From positions 3,585,501 through 3,649,500 of the forward strand of contig NZ_WWFG01000001.1 in the NCBI RefSeq assembly GCF_026127265.1: 64,000 bases of DNA, read 5' to 3'. The translations under genes and the position numbers were made by a program. Shown here in pieces: positions 17,089 through 27,076 of this stretch; the stretch's first letter is position 1, and every line of letters begins with the position of its first letter. The stretch is from Nostoc sp. KVJ3. Lineage in GTDB: Bacteria; Cyanobacteriota; Cyanobacteriia; Cyanobacteriales; Nostocaceae. A model generated the notes under the pieces. That model searched no databases, was not told where the DNA came from, and saw only the letters and a program-made list of their open reading frames with translations.

Positions 17089-17933
17089 TGAATTCTAGTC
17101 CACAGAAATTTGAAGATTTATCACCGACAGATGACAATGGCGACGGTGGATCTTTAACGGTAGAGCAAGCGATCGCTAATCTTGAAAGTGCAGATTTAGG
17201 CTTGCGATTTTATGCTGCCTGGTGGTTGGGTAGGTTTCGCATAAGTGAACCAGCTGCGGTTACAGGACTGATCAAAGCTTTAGAGGATGAAGCCGATAGA
17301 ACACCAGAAGGTGGATATCCTCTGCGACGGAATGCAGCTAGGGCATTAGGGAAACTCAGCGATCGCCAAGCAGTCTCACCTTTAATTGCATGTTTAGACT
17401 GCTCAGATTTTTATGTACGGGAAGCAGCAGCACAATCCTTAGAAATGCTAGGCGATCCGGTTTGTATTCCCGCCTTAATCAAGCTATTAGTAGTAGGTTT
17501 GCAGGGAGAGCAACTTTGCTCGCAGCAGCCTGATTTATCTCAACCCTACGAAGCCATTTTAGAAGCCTTGGGAACCTTGAGGGCAACTGAAGTTATTCCT
17601 TTAGTAAAGCCATTTTTAGAGCATCCAATTGAATTGGTGCAATATGCAGCTGCGCGAGCTATGTATCAATTAACCCAAGAACCAGCTTATGGAGAACGCT
17701 TAGTAAAGGCTTTGGCGGGTGAGAGATTGCAATTGCGTCGAGCAGTGTTAGCAGATTTGGGAGCCATTGGATATCTACCCGCAGCAGATGCGATCGCACA
17801 GACTCTTGCTGAAAATAGCCTCAAGCTCATTTCTCTCAAAGGATTACTAGAACATCAAGTTAATCACATCACACCAATCACTTTGCCAGAAGGTGCAATT
17901 AAAGTCATTAATTTAATGGACTCGCTGCTGTAG
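17088..17933 (+). CDS. cpcE: Phycocyanin alpha-subunit bilin lyase subunit CpcE
   Basis: The 281-residue HEAT-repeat protein (units such as AARALGKLSDRQAVSPL and AAAQSLEMLGDPVCIPAL) is one half of the CpcE/CpcF heterodimer that attaches the bilin to the alpha-subunit cysteine. It starts on the ATG that overlaps the cpcD stop, so translation is coupled. It contains four cysteines and four methionines, so the sulfur depletion of the operon does not extend to this low-abundance enzyme. Confidence 0.92.
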   Translation: MNSSPQKFEDLSPTDDNGDGGSLTVEQAIANLESADLGLRFYAAWWLGRFRISEPAAVTGLIKALEDEADRTPEGGYPLRRNAARALGKLSDRQAVSPLIACLDCSDFYVREAAAQSLEMLGDPVCIPALIKLLVVGLQGEQLCSQQPDLSQPYEAILEALGTLRATEVIPLVKPFLEHPIELVQYAAARAMYQLTQEPAYGERLVKALAGERLQLRRAVLADLGAIGYLPAADAIAQTLAENSLKLISLKGLLEHQVNHITPITLPEGAIKVINLMDSLL

Positions 17934-18104
17934 TCATAAATTATAGATAATTAAGTTGTCATTAATACGTTATCACCAAATGTTTACCACACATAAACCC
18001 CCAGCCCAACTACAAAATTAGGCTTAGGGGATTTATGTATGGTGTCAGCTACGGATAACTTAAGCTACAATTGGCTGACGGCTAATTACTCATGAAAAAT
18101 TGTT

Positions 18105-18833
18105 ATGAATAACAGCGATCTTGCCCCAGTATTGATCCGTGCTGTACAAGAAGCAGACTCATCAGAGCGTTTAGTAGACGCAGTTCAAGAGTTAGCAGCA
18201 GCAGGTATAGAGGAATCCGTTCCGACTCTAATTGCAGCTTTGGGCTACAACAATCCAGGGGCGGCGGTGGCAGCGGTAGATGGACTGATTGCGATCGGGG
18301 AACCCGCAGTATCCCCACTGTTGGAACTAATTGATGACTACAACTATGGTGCTAGGGCTTGGGCACTTCGTGCCTTAGCGGGAATTGGCGATGTTCGGGC
18401 GCTGAATACCTTGCTAGAGGCAGCAAAAACCGATTTTTCCCTGAGTGTGCGGCGGGCAGCTGCCAGAGGATTAGGTACTTTGCGCTGGCATCAAGTACCA
18501 CCTGAAAAATTGGAATCAATTCAGACTCAGGTACTAGAGGCGCTATTATTAATTGCTCAAGATCCAGAATGGGTAGTGCGCTATGCAGCAGTGACGAGTT
18601 TAGAAACACTAGCCATTGCGATCGCAGTCACTTTACCCGATCAAGCGTCGCGCATAACAAATCAACTTCAGCACATGCTCGATACAGATGTTGATCTCGG
18701 AGTTCGTACTCGTGTAAAGTTTGCACAGCAAAAAATTCAGCCGCCACAACATCAAGAAGCATTTGCACCAGGAATACCTGGAATAAAGCTACAAGAAACT
18801 GAAGTGGCTCATCGTGGCGATAGCAGACGGTAA
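18105..18833 (+). CDS. cpcF: Phycocyanin alpha-subunit bilin lyase subunit CpcF
   Basis: The 242-residue HEAT-repeat protein (AALGYNNPGAAVAAVDGL, ARAWALRALAGIGDVRAL, VRRAAARGLGTL) is the second half of the CpcE/F lyase. It follows cpcE after 171 bp and is probably on the same long transcript. I count only one internal methionine and no cysteine, so it is poor in sulfur residues too, perhaps by chance in an alanine-rich repeat protein. No cpcG rod-core linker follows, unlike the main cpc operon of Anabaena-type strains. Confidence 0.9.
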   Translation: MNNSDLAPVLIRAVQEADSSERLVDAVQELAAAGIEESVPTLIAALGYNNPGAAVAAVDGLIAIGEPAVSPLLELIDDYNYGARAWALRALAGIGDVRALNTLLEAAKTDFSLSVRRAAARGLGTLRWHQVPPEKLESIQTQVLEALLLIAQDPEWVVRYAAVTSLETLAIAIAVTLPDQASRITNQLQHMLDTDVDLGVRTRVKFAQQKIQPPQHQEAFAPGIPGIKLQETEVAHRGDSRR

Positions 18834-18873
18834 TTCGTAATTAAGTTTTGTGACGGGGATTTAGACTATTTGA

Positions 18874-18958
18874 CATCTGGTGAAAAAGAATCTAGAGACG
18901 CGATATATCGCGTCTCTACAATGGTTTTACATAACGTATGTTTAATTTCTGGAGATGT
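18874..18958. mobile_element. Short hairpin element with 8-bp target repeats
   Basis: Direct repeats CTATTTGA at 18866-18873 and 18959-18966 flank 85 bp. The segment contains a perfect 22-bp palindrome at 18895-18916 built on GAGACGCGATA. The element ends share the inverted word ACATCT. The same GAGACGCGAT hairpin occurs in the elements at 47589 and 59852, each also flanked by direct repeats. The rest of the spacer to 19154 shows no gene. Confidence 0.6.
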
Positions 18959-19154
18959 CTATTTGATTGAGCGCTGACAGCGAAGCCCTGTACAAAACTT
19001 GCTGCGACTCGAATGAGCGAAACCCCTAGAATTTGTTAAAGGTAGACAAACTATCTTTGGCATTCCATGCCACATCAAATAGCCTGTCGTAGAAATCACT
19101 CAATCACGTTAGGATACTTAATTAGGCGTTCCTAATAAGCGTGGTAATTTATTT

Positions 19155-19664
19155 ATGAGTCAACTTGAAAACATTCAAGCTGAATACGAAAAGTTTCCTG
19201 AAGCATTTGAGAGTGTAATTATTAGCACCGTGAGCGCGGAGGCAATACCCAATGCTAGTTATGCTCCCTTTGTAATGGATGATTCTAAGAATATCTACAT
19301 TTACGTCAGTGGTCTTTCAACTCATACCAAAAATCTCTATGCCAATCCTCATCTTAGTGTCTTGTTTATCGAGGATGAAGCCAAGAGTAATCTAATTTTT
19401 GCTCGTCGTCGTTTGAGTTTTGATTGTACAGCAACTTTAGTAGAGCGTGAAACTAACGAGTGGAATCAGATTGTTGAGCAATTTCAAGGGCGGTTTGGTC
19501 AAATTATCGAGGTTTTACGCGGCTTGTCTGACTTTCGGATTTTCCAACTAACTCCTAGTGAAGGTCGTTTTGTAGTTGGTTTTGGGGGAGCGTATCATAT
19601 CAGTGGTGATAACCTTCATCAACTTGTTCAGATCGCAGGAGATGCTGACAAAAAGCAAGAATGA
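19155..19664 (+). CDS. HugZ-like haem-utilisation / PNPOx-fold protein
   Basis: The 169-residue protein has the split-barrel pyridoxamine-phosphate-oxidase fold. Indicators are an N-terminal APFVMDD segment, ANPHLSVLFIEDEAK, ARRRLSFDCTATLV, and the end motif GRFVVGFGGAYHISGDNL that marks HugZ-type haem-binding or haem-degrading proteins. Known HugZ members bind or degrade haem or biliverdin-type ligands. Being close to a phycobilin antenna operon makes a tetrapyrrole role plausible but not proven. No signal peptide is seen. Confidence 0.8.
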   Translation: MSQLENIQAEYEKFPEAFESVIISTVSAEAIPNASYAPFVMDDSKNIYIYVSGLSTHTKNLYANPHLSVLFIEDEAKSNLIFARRRLSFDCTATLVERETNEWNQIVEQFQGRFGQIIEVLRGLSDFRIFQLTPSEGRFVVGFGGAYHISGDNLHQLVQIAGDADKKQE

Positions 19665-19728
19665 ATTATGAGTTATCCTGGTAATTTTGCCTTTGCCTAA
19701 AGTGCTATTAAACTAACTCTTTAATTTT

Positions 19729-20640
19729 ATGCTTCAGTTTCAACCTCTTGGTTTTGGACATAAACTTATCCATACATCCTTGGGGGCAATGGTTTACTAT
19801 ACCCAAACGAATGCACCTTGGGCGATCGCCCCTAGCGTTGGCGGAGCGATCGCTGACACTGAATATTTACGCCCACTACTATTTCTGCATAACTTTGGTG
19901 GTGGGGCATCTGCATACGAATGGTCTAAAGTTTACCCAGCTTTTGCCTCTAATTACCGCATTTTAGCGCCCGATTTAATCGGCTGGGGAGAATCGGCTCA
20001 TCCAGTCCGAGATTATAAAATTAGGGATTATCTCAACACGATCGCAGAGTTTATCATCCAAACTTGTCATCAGCCGGTAATAGTAGTAGCCTCATCTCTA
20101 ACAGCCGCTTTTGCCATCCGCCTAGCCATTCTTCAACCCAATTTATTCAAAGCATTATTTTTGGTGTGTCCCTCTGGATTTGATGATTTTGGGCAAGGTG
20201 CTGGACGCAGACTTCCGCTTTCGGCGATCAATACGCCTCTGCTGGACAATTTTATTTATATGCTTGGTGCTGAAAATGAAATTGCAGTTAGAAATTTTTT
20301 ACAAAGTTTTCTGTTTGCCAAGTCACAACGAGTATCTCAAGAGATGGTGGAGGCTTATTTAACCTCTGCACAACAGTCTAATGCCAAGTTTGCTGCTTTA
20401 GCATTTTTGCGTGGCGATCTTTACTTTGATTTGAGTTTATATATTCAACAACTGATAATTCCCACAGTGATGTTTTGGGGAGAAAAGGCACAATTTACCA
20501 ACATCAAATTAGGACAACGCTTGGCAAATTTAAATCCAGATGCGATTCAAAATTTTTATGCGATCGCAGATGCAGGAATATTACCTCATTTGGAAATCCC
20601 AGAAGTTGTAATTGGTCTATTGCAACGATATCTTGCGTAA
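19729..20640 (+). CDS. Alpha/beta-hydrolase fold protein
   Basis: The 303-residue protein has a hydrolase core: LLFLHNFGGGASAYEW oxyanion region, LAPDLIGWGES after strand 4, and a nucleophile elbow ASSLTA in place of the usual GxSxG. The distal acid and histidine regions (VMFWGEKAQF and ILPHLEIPE) are present. Residues about 32-42 (AIAPSVGGAIA) are encoded by two HIP1 palindromes facing each other at 19821-19852, probably an in-frame repeat insertion in a surface loop. The substrate is unknown. A GGGAGATGA simple repeat follows the stop codon. Confidence 0.8.
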   Translation: MLQFQPLGFGHKLIHTSLGAMVYYTQTNAPWAIAPSVGGAIADTEYLRPLLFLHNFGGGASAYEWSKVYPAFASNYRILAPDLIGWGESAHPVRDYKIRDYLNTIAEFIIQTCHQPVIVVASSLTAAFAIRLAILQPNLFKALFLVCPSGFDDFGQGAGRRLPLSAINTPLLDNFIYMLGAENEIAVRNFLQSFLFAKSQRVSQEMVEAYLTSAQQSNAKFAALAFLRGDLYFDLSLYIQQLIIPTVMFWGEKAQFTNIKLGQRLANLNPDAIQNFYAIADAGILPHLEIPEVVIGLLQRYLA

Positions 20641-20723
20641 CTGGGGAGTGGGGAGATGAGGGAGATGAGGGAGACAAGGGAGATGAGAAGAATAATCAAT
20701 GCCCAATGCCCAACTTATAATAT

Positions 20724-23537
20724 CTACTTAGAGAGTAACTGTGCATTTAATGCTTTAGTGATGCGATCGCCAGAAGCTTCTAAATGGGCTAAGGTGTAAA
20801 TATCAAGGCTTTCAACCTCCGGGTTTGCAGTCGCTTCAAGGGAGGGAACCCCGCCAACACGCTGCTCACCAAGTTGTTTGAGTTTGACATCAATGGCTTC
20901 TTGTAATTGGTGTAATTTATACCAAGCTAATGTCCGCCCATCTTCAGGTGTATTAGTAGTACCCAACATCATCTCTAGCAAAATATTCAGATATTCCCGT
21001 TGCAATGAACGACGGACGCTAGAAATTGGCTTTGGTTCTCCTGGAGTTAAAACTTCTGTCCAGATGCCTGTTTGCAGAGTGTCAAACAGTTCTGGTATGG
21101 AAAGGGCTTGTCCAGGGAGGCTTTTTAATTCTATATCTTGTAAACGATTCAGGCGATCGCTGTGTAATAGCGATCGCAGCACCGCACTTTGAAAATTCAG
21201 AATGCGATCGTGAATTGGATAATCAAGGCGGCTATTAGGTACAGAACTACCCCAGTGTTCCCAGCGCGAGGATGCTAATTGATTAAGCAATTGTGGTGAA
21301 AAACTGAAAGCATCCTCAGCAAACACATACTCTTGCAACTTCGTCAATGCCTGACGTTGTTTTAATAGTGAAACTGGTACAAATGCCCAAGAAGCATTAT
21401 CATTGGCATTGTGGCGTAAAAATGATTGTCCACCAATGTATTTGGAAAGCAAAGTTGCATTCCGAAAATAATATTTAAGTACTATATTGAATCTGAGGCG
21501 CAGGTTACTATAGTTTTCTCCCTTCGATAGATAACCCTTGTGAAGGTTTTGCCACATAATGCGAGCATTATCCATTTGCCACTGCGAATAAAGTAGCACA
21601 TCACTACTCATATCCCAAACATTTGCCAAAGGATTGATGTCCCACACATCTTCATCGGTTGCGTAAGATAATTCTGGTTGAGGTGATGCTAGTACAATCT
21701 GTTCTAAAAAACTTTTTTCTGCTTCTGGAATTATCCCCTCAAGCACAACTGATGGGCTTGTTTTATAACCATATTCAATTGCCCATTCATCATAAGGGCC
21801 AACAACTCCTGGGAAATAGTCACCTTGCTCTACTCCCTGTGGTGCTATGTTCACAGGTAGATAGTCCATTACTGAACCTACTAAACCTTTAGTGTGAGTG
21901 ATTTCAGTATTATTTAATTCTTCAGGCGTTAACATAGTGCTGCCTTGAAAGTTGTGGCGCAAACCAAGAGTGTGCCCGACTTCGTGAGCGATGAGAGAAC
22001 GCAAATATTGATGCACATACTCCTTTATCGTTTCACTGTTAGGTGCAATATTTGGCAAAATTGATAATGCTAACGCTCCCATAGCTGCTTGATTTGAAGA
22101 TTCCATACTATAGCAGAACTCAGAAGAAGGCAGAAGATAACTATTAGCATCTATCTTCTGACTTCTAGCTTTTAGTTTTTCACTTCCCCGAATAACTTGA
22201 CATCGATTTTTGCCCACTTGGGAAAATTGTCCATCGGTGAAAAATGAATTAGCTTCCATCAGTGCATGATATTCTTGTTGAATTAATAGCACCATATTGG
22301 CATCCACAATAATATCTGCATCTAATATTTCTCCGGTGAATGGGTTGACGCGCATCGGCCCTCTAGCAAAACCTGCATCCAAAGAATTGAACCAGCGAAT
22401 AGTGTTGTAATGTATATCTGCTGGTTGCCAATTAGCATCATCTGGCATTTGCTGTACTTCAATAGCATTTTTAAATCCGGCTTTTTCAAATGCTTTGTTC
22501 CACATCAAAACACCTTCACGAATTGCATCGCGGTACTCTAGTGGCACAGCATTTTCAATCCAATATACAATTGGCTTTTTAGGTGGAGATAAGGGAGCGT
22601 TAGGATCGGATGGTTCTAGATGCCAGCGATTGATATAACGTACATAAGATTCGTGAGGATTATTATTAGATAAATTTTGGAAAGCAGTAATAAAATATCC
22701 CACTCTATCATCGGCTAGTCTGGGAATGTAACCATTATTTTCTCCAAGTTGAGAAAAACTGTAATGTACCTTCAGAGTAAGTGCCCTACTATCAGGTACT
22801 GTAACTAAGTTTGCTCCTTCTTGTGATGAAAAACCGTAAATAGAATCAATCTCTATATTTTCTGGAAAGCTGTTAACATCGCCAAAATATGACTTACGTG
22901 TATCCAAGTGATAATCAGCCTGTAAAGAGTATTTCAATAGGGTAGTTAGCCCAGGAAAATCCTGCATTAGCAGTTCATTCAGATCGATCAGGATATTTTT
23001 AGTCTGTGGATGAATAGTGACTATTTCGAGTGAATAAAGAACTGAGTCGCTAAATGAACGAGCAAGCGATCGCTGTTCTTGTCTACTTTCTGCACGGAAT
23101 TTTACATTCCGCACAACAAAGTGCAATCTATTATGTACTAATCGAAAGTAGAAGATAAAATCAGAAAGAGGTAATCCACTATAAATCCCACTTTCCCCAA
23201 TACCTGATTCTAATGTCACTATGGCTAGATAGTCTTTATTTAGCTGCTCTGGTTTAATTTCTAAGTAAATTTTACCCGAATCGTCAGTGCAATAAAGTGT
23301 AAAGAGTCCTTCTAGTTTATCTATCCCTTTGACAATCTCATTCGATCGGCAAAAATCTTCCTTTTTACTCTTAGCAAGATTATTGTCAATACTTGTTACA
23401 TTTTCAACTGCTGGGAGTGCATTTACTTGCTGCACATCAATGTTTGAAAGTTCGTTTGCTCCTGCGTAACCACTCGATAAGAACAAGTTATACAGTAATA
23501 CTATACAGATTGCTAATTTCCTTATCCAGTATTTCAT
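20724..23537 (-). CDS. Secreted zinc-dependent metalloprotease (DUF5117/DUF5118 type)
   Basis: The 937-residue protein starts with a Sec signal (KLAICIVLLYNLFLSSGYAGA). Near residues 517-530 is the zinc motif HEVGHTLGLRHNF: the HExxHxxGxxH pattern with a preceding region (YRDAIREGVLMWNKAFEKAGF) typical of large bacterial DUF5117-family proteases. The C-terminal 350 residues are predicted helical and of unknown role. It is probably extracellular or periplasmic. It stands alone with long flanking spacers, and converges with the upstream hydrolase. Confidence 0.88.
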   Translation of the reverse strand: MKYWIRKLAICIVLLYNLFLSSGYAGANELSNIDVQQVNALPAVENVTSIDNNLAKSKKEDFCRSNEIVKGIDKLEGLFTLYCTDDSGKIYLEIKPEQLNKDYLAIVTLESGIGESGIYSGLPLSDFIFYFRLVHNRLHFVVRNVKFRAESRQEQRSLARSFSDSVLYSLEIVTIHPQTKNILIDLNELLMQDFPGLTTLLKYSLQADYHLDTRKSYFGDVNSFPENIEIDSIYGFSSQEGANLVTVPDSRALTLKVHYSFSQLGENNGYIPRLADDRVGYFITAFQNLSNNNPHESYVRYINRWHLEPSDPNAPLSPPKKPIVYWIENAVPLEYRDAIREGVLMWNKAFEKAGFKNAIEVQQMPDDANWQPADIHYNTIRWFNSLDAGFARGPMRVNPFTGEILDADIIVDANMVLLIQQEYHALMEANSFFTDGQFSQVGKNRCQVIRGSEKLKARSQKIDANSYLLPSSEFCYSMESSNQAAMGALALSILPNIAPNSETIKEYVHQYLRSLIAHEVGHTLGLRHNFQGSTMLTPEELNNTEITHTKGLVGSVMDYLPVNIAPQGVEQGDYFPGVVGPYDEWAIEYGYKTSPSVVLEGIIPEAEKSFLEQIVLASPQPELSYATDEDVWDINPLANVWDMSSDVLLYSQWQMDNARIMWQNLHKGYLSKGENYSNLRLRFNIVLKYYFRNATLLSKYIGGQSFLRHNANDNASWAFVPVSLLKQRQALTKLQEYVFAEDAFSFSPQLLNQLASSRWEHWGSSVPNSRLDYPIHDRILNFQSAVLRSLLHSDRLNRLQDIELKSLPGQALSIPELFDTLQTGIWTEVLTPGEPKPISSVRRSLQREYLNILLEMMLGTTNTPEDGRTLAWYKLHQLQEAIDVKLKQLGEQRVGGVPSLEATANPEVESLDIYTLAHLEASGDRITKALNAQLLSK

Positions 23538-24187
23538 CCTTTAGCTTTCCACCTGAAGCAGTTCTTGTGTTTAGGAAAAAATGTGGATTAATTTGCTGTC
23601 TGCAAACCCTTCAAATATCTAGGGATTACGCTATAAATCCACTCAATCAGACAAACAATGCCTCTAGCCTAAAAATCGTGTGACTATTCATTATTATTGG
23701 TAGCTATTTATAAATTATCCATTAAGTCTTTATGTCTTAAGACAGATAATTTTTATAACCAAAGATATATGTTTTTTACTTCTATTGGTATTAAAAACCA
23801 AATGTAGCATTTAAAATGTATTTAGTGCTACATTTGGGGATTGAGCAATCCAAAGTATGATTTATAAACAAAGAGTGAGGCTAATAAGAAAGCTGTTATT
23901 AAGCAAATAAATGCTTTTTTCGGCTGACTTGTGGAAATATATGGTAATCCCTTCTCCAAAGCCGTAACTAACGAAAAAGTAGTTTCGTGTAGTAGTAAAA
24001 GCAAGTATACCAATTCCCCGCGTCTATGTGATGTTAAAATCAAGCAATATACAGTTAGGTAGATAGGCACAACTAAATGCATCCCGATCTATTTCCTTTT
24101 CATAACTGAGATATGCCTTTTGTTAGAAGGATCGTTACCTTTTTATAGTTAATCTTTATTTGTACTCCAAAAAGCAGACTAATTGGC
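23538..24187. other. 650-bp AT-rich spacer without a supported gene
   Basis: No repeat element of the families described here is recognised. A weak reading frame of 84 codons on the minus strand (23828-24082) would encode two hydrophobic stretches but lacks a convincing ribosome-binding site. The promoter of the zinc protease should lie near 23540-23700 and that of the next gene near 24090-24187. Confidence 0.5.
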
Positions 24188-24583
24188 ATGACAAATTTGA
24201 TTTCTAGGACGATTGGTTATATCAGTTCTCTACTTAAAGAACTTCAGTTAAAAAGGTTTTTAACTGTTATCTTAGTTGGTTTTCTAGTGCTGACGACGAA
24301 TGTTAATTATGGACACAACGAAAAGGCATTAGGTGAGAGAGTTCGTGAACAGGTACAGCAAGATGATTCTCAAAGACCTAAAACAATAGGTGAGTGGAAT
24401 AAAGAAGCTCGTGAAACAGAAGGTTCTCCTGGTAAACGACTTCAGAAAATTGGAGAAGAGTCAGCAGAAGCCTTTAAACAGTTTGGAGCAGGATACGTAG
24501 AGGGTACTCAGAAAACTGCTAGTGATGTAGGCAATAGTGCCGCACAGACAGGCAAAGATATCTCTAACCAAGTTCGGCGCTAA
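24188..24583 (+). CDS. Small single-span membrane or secreted protein of unknown function
   Basis: The 131-residue protein has one N-terminal hydrophobic segment at about residues 23-38 (RFLTVILVGFLVLTTNV). A hydrophilic tail rich in Glu, Gln, Lys and Ala follows (RVREQVQQDD, GKRLQKIGEESAEAFKQF), with apparent amphipathic helical character. The last third resembles small stress or late-embryogenesis-like helices with repeated alanine and glycine. It is probably anchored with the tail in the periplasm or lumen. No function can be assigned. Confidence 0.7.
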   Translation: MTNLISRTIGYISSLLKELQLKRFLTVILVGFLVLTTNVNYGHNEKALGERVREQVQQDDSQRPKTIGEWNKEARETEGSPGKRLQKIGEESAEAFKQFGAGYVEGTQKTASDVGNSAAQTGKDISNQVRR

Positions 24584-24779
24584 ATGCGTTGTAATTTCAT
24601 ACTTAAGGTAATTCATTTATCTGGGCAGTTTCATAAAATATAGGTCATTAGTAGGAGCGTACAGCCAGATGTATGCTCCTACTTCGTGTTGCATCCAAAA
24701 TCGTATTAGTTTCCCAACCTTGGCTGCTACTTTCACATTTTTCGGTAGGATAGCTCCCATACCCACAAAAACCTTAGCT

Positions 24780-25871
24780 ATGGCAACTTCTCCAATCACT
24801 GCTCAAGAATCCTCTGCTACCTGGTATATGCTGCTGCAACAATTAATAGATGGCCAATCCTTATCTCGGACTCAAGCAGCTGAATTAATGCAAGGTTGGC
24901 TCAATGAAGCGGTTCCCCCAGAGTTATCAGGGGCTATTTTAACAGCGCTGAACTTTAGAGGTATTTCTGCTGACGAGTTGACTGGTATGGCTGAAGTTTT
25001 GCAATCTCAATCTTCCCCACTCAGTACTCAGCATGGGCTAAACGCCCCGCTACCGCTAACATCACTGACTACTGTAATAGATACCTGTGGGACAGGTGGA
25101 GATGGTTCATCAACCTTTAATATTTCTACAGCAGTTGCTTTTGTTGCTGCGGCATCTGGCGTACCCGTCGCTAAACATGGCAATCGTTCAGCTTCAAGTC
25201 TCACGGGGAGCGCAGATGTATTAGAAGCTTTGGGTGTAAACTTGAATGCCTCTAGTGACAAGGTGCAAGCTGCACTACAAGAGATTGGGATCACTTTTTT
25301 GTTTGCACCTGGTTGGCATCCCGCACTCAAGGCGGTTGCCCAATTACGGCGGACTCTCAAGGTGCGAACGGTGTTTAATTTACTGGGGCCCTTAGTAAAT
25401 CCTTTGCGTCCAACTGGGCAGGTGGTGGGGTTATTTACTCCTAAGCTTTTGGCAACAGTTGCTCAAGCATTAAACAATTTGGGCAAGGAAAAGGCGATTG
25501 TTTTACATGGGCGAGAAAAACTTGATGAGGCTGGCTTAGGAGATGAAACTGACTTAGCGGTTTTATCAGCTGGAGAAGTTCAGGTAACTACCATTAACCC
25601 CCTAGAGTTGGATCTCACACCTGCTTCCATAGGTATGCTTCGGGGTGGGGATGTCCAAGAAAATGCAGTAATTCTCAAGGCGGTACTGCAAGGTAAGGGA
25701 ACTCAGGCGCAACAAGATGCGGTTGCCTTAAATGCGTCGTTGGCGCTGCAAGTAGCAGGTACGATCGCACTCCTGGATCACGCCCAAGGCATTAAAATCG
25801 CTAAGGATATCCTAGAAAGCGGGGCGGCTTGGACAAAGTTGGAGCAGCTAGTTGAGTTTCTGGGGAATTGA
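24780..25871 (+). CDS. trpD: Anthranilate phosphoribosyltransferase TrpD
   Basis: TrpD transfers the phosphoribosyl group of PRPP to anthranilate in tryptophan synthesis. The 363-residue protein has the diagnostic CGTGGDGSSTFNIS loop, then KHGNRSASSLTGSADVLEALG and the metal-binding GLGDETDL region. I choose the ATG at 24780 because it gives the usual family length; the frame is open another 37 codons upstream without family-like sequence. The 3' end overlaps the convergent protease-like gene by 71 bp. Confidence 0.95.
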   Translation: MATSPITAQESSATWYMLLQQLIDGQSLSRTQAAELMQGWLNEAVPPELSGAILTALNFRGISADELTGMAEVLQSQSSPLSTQHGLNAPLPLTSLTTVIDTCGTGGDGSSTFNISTAVAFVAAASGVPVAKHGNRSASSLTGSADVLEALGVNLNASSDKVQAALQEIGITFLFAPGWHPALKAVAQLRRTLKVRTVFNLLGPLVNPLRPTGQVVGLFTPKLLATVAQALNNLGKEKAIVLHGREKLDEAGLGDETDLAVLSAGEVQVTTINPLELDLTPASIGMLRGGDVQENAVILKAVLQGKGTQAQQDAVALNASLALQVAGTIALLDHAQGIKIAKDILESGAAWTKLEQLVEFLGN

Positions 25872-26844
25872 TTGGCGATCGCGATTGCGGCCGAAATTCT
25901 ACTACATTCCGTTTGATGGTGACATCGTAGTTGCCAAAAAAATCATGTCCTAAAAGTCCAGTTTCTAGTTCCGCACCTGCGATCGCTACTGGTATTTTAT
26001 TCACTATTACCCCACCAATTGCCATCGAATTAACATAGCCCACAGGAAATTCCACAGCCCTAGAACTAGCAGTATTTGCCTTAGCTCTACCCACTGGCAC
26101 TATTCCCAAGCTATTGGCCATCTCTTGGGTAATCACAGTGCCACTGGCTCCTGTATCTATAATCATCTCAAATTGTCGCTGGCCATTGAAGGTGACTTCC
26201 ACAATTGGCGTTCCCCCAATTCGCCTTTTAATCGGCGCTGTGAATACTTCCTGATCTGGAATCACTACTGCTGATGAAGGCAAACCTGGCTCTGCGGGTA
26301 ACGGTTCTGTTTTTTGTGGAGGCGAGATATACTTGGGTGGGATTCTTGTTTGGGGAACCACAACTACTACCCTCTTGGGTTCTACAAGGCTCACAGGGCG
26401 AGGAGTAGCTTGTCGTTGAGCATATTTAACTTGGCGGCGATATTCCGTAATTTTGGTTTGAGCGATCGCAAATTCTGGGCTTTGTCGCTGGACTCTTTCC
26501 ATCAGCGCGATCGCATCCTCATACTGATTCGCCACCAAAATCCAATCACCTGGAGATTGAGCAGATCGGCTGATACTCCAAGCGCCAACCGCTTTGTCTA
26601 GCCCCTGTTCAAAAAGGCTTGGTTCAGTTTCAGACGGCTCTTGCGGCTGTGCTTCTGGGGTAACTGTTGGTTTTGGTGGTTCGACGGTAGGCTGTACGGA
26701 TGCCAGATCCCCAATTGGCACAGGTTGCTTATTGTCACCAGTCGTAGTGTTCTGTTTGTCTTCACTACAGGCAACACACAAAACCGCTAGAGCGCTTGAT
26801 ACAAAAATTAGGGTTGCACGGGATAAAAAAGACTGAAGCATCAT
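25801..26844 (-). CDS. Retropepsin-like aspartyl protease, membrane-anchored
   Basis: The 347-residue protein has an N-terminal hydrophobic signal ending at a cysteine (VLCVAC, a weak lipobox). A proline-rich linker and a TPR-like or helical segment follow (about 90-150). The C-terminal clan AA domain carries the single catalytic motif IIDTGASGTVIT and a flap-like GLLGHDFFGNYDV. Such single-domain aspartyl proteases are expected to dimerise. I start at the tandem ATGs at 26844/26841; an upstream in-frame ATG at 26889 is possible. The 3' end overlaps the end of trpD tail to tail. Confidence 0.8.
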   Translation of the reverse strand: MMLQSFLSRATLIFVSSALAVLCVACSEDKQNTTTGDNKQPVPIGDLASVQPTVEPPKPTVTPEAQPQEPSETEPSLFEQGLDKAVGAWSISRSAQSPGDWILVANQYEDAIALMERVQRQSPEFAIAQTKITEYRRQVKYAQRQATPRPVSLVEPKRVVVVVPQTRIPPKYISPPQKTEPLPAEPGLPSSAVVIPDQEVFTAPIKRRIGGTPIVEVTFNGQRQFEMIIDTGASGTVITQEMANSLGIVPVGRAKANTASSRAVEFPVGYVNSMAIGGVIVNKIPVAIAGAELETGLLGHDFFGNYDVTIKRNVVEFRPQSRSPINSPETQLAAPTLSKPPRFLGYP

Positions 26845-27076
26845 AATTAATTTTAACCGCCCAAGCTTTGCCAAATCCACTCCCGCCACTTTAATTTAAT
26901 TCCCTTTTAATTTTAATTAACTATCTTAAAAACTCGCAATTGCTCAACTCATGGGATAATTAACAATCGCAGTATTGGGGAGTAGGGACGAGGGGGAATT
27001 ATTGAACAAGTCTTTCTGCCTCCCCCCTCTTCCTTGTCTCTTCTTCATAACCCAATTCCCAATTCCCCAATTTACT

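Noticed and set aside
23828..24082. 84-codon minus-strand frame with two hydrophobic stretches
   Set aside because: No convincing ribosome-binding site, AT-rich sequence that easily gives hydrophobic codons, and no family resemblance. A small membrane protein cannot be fully excluded.
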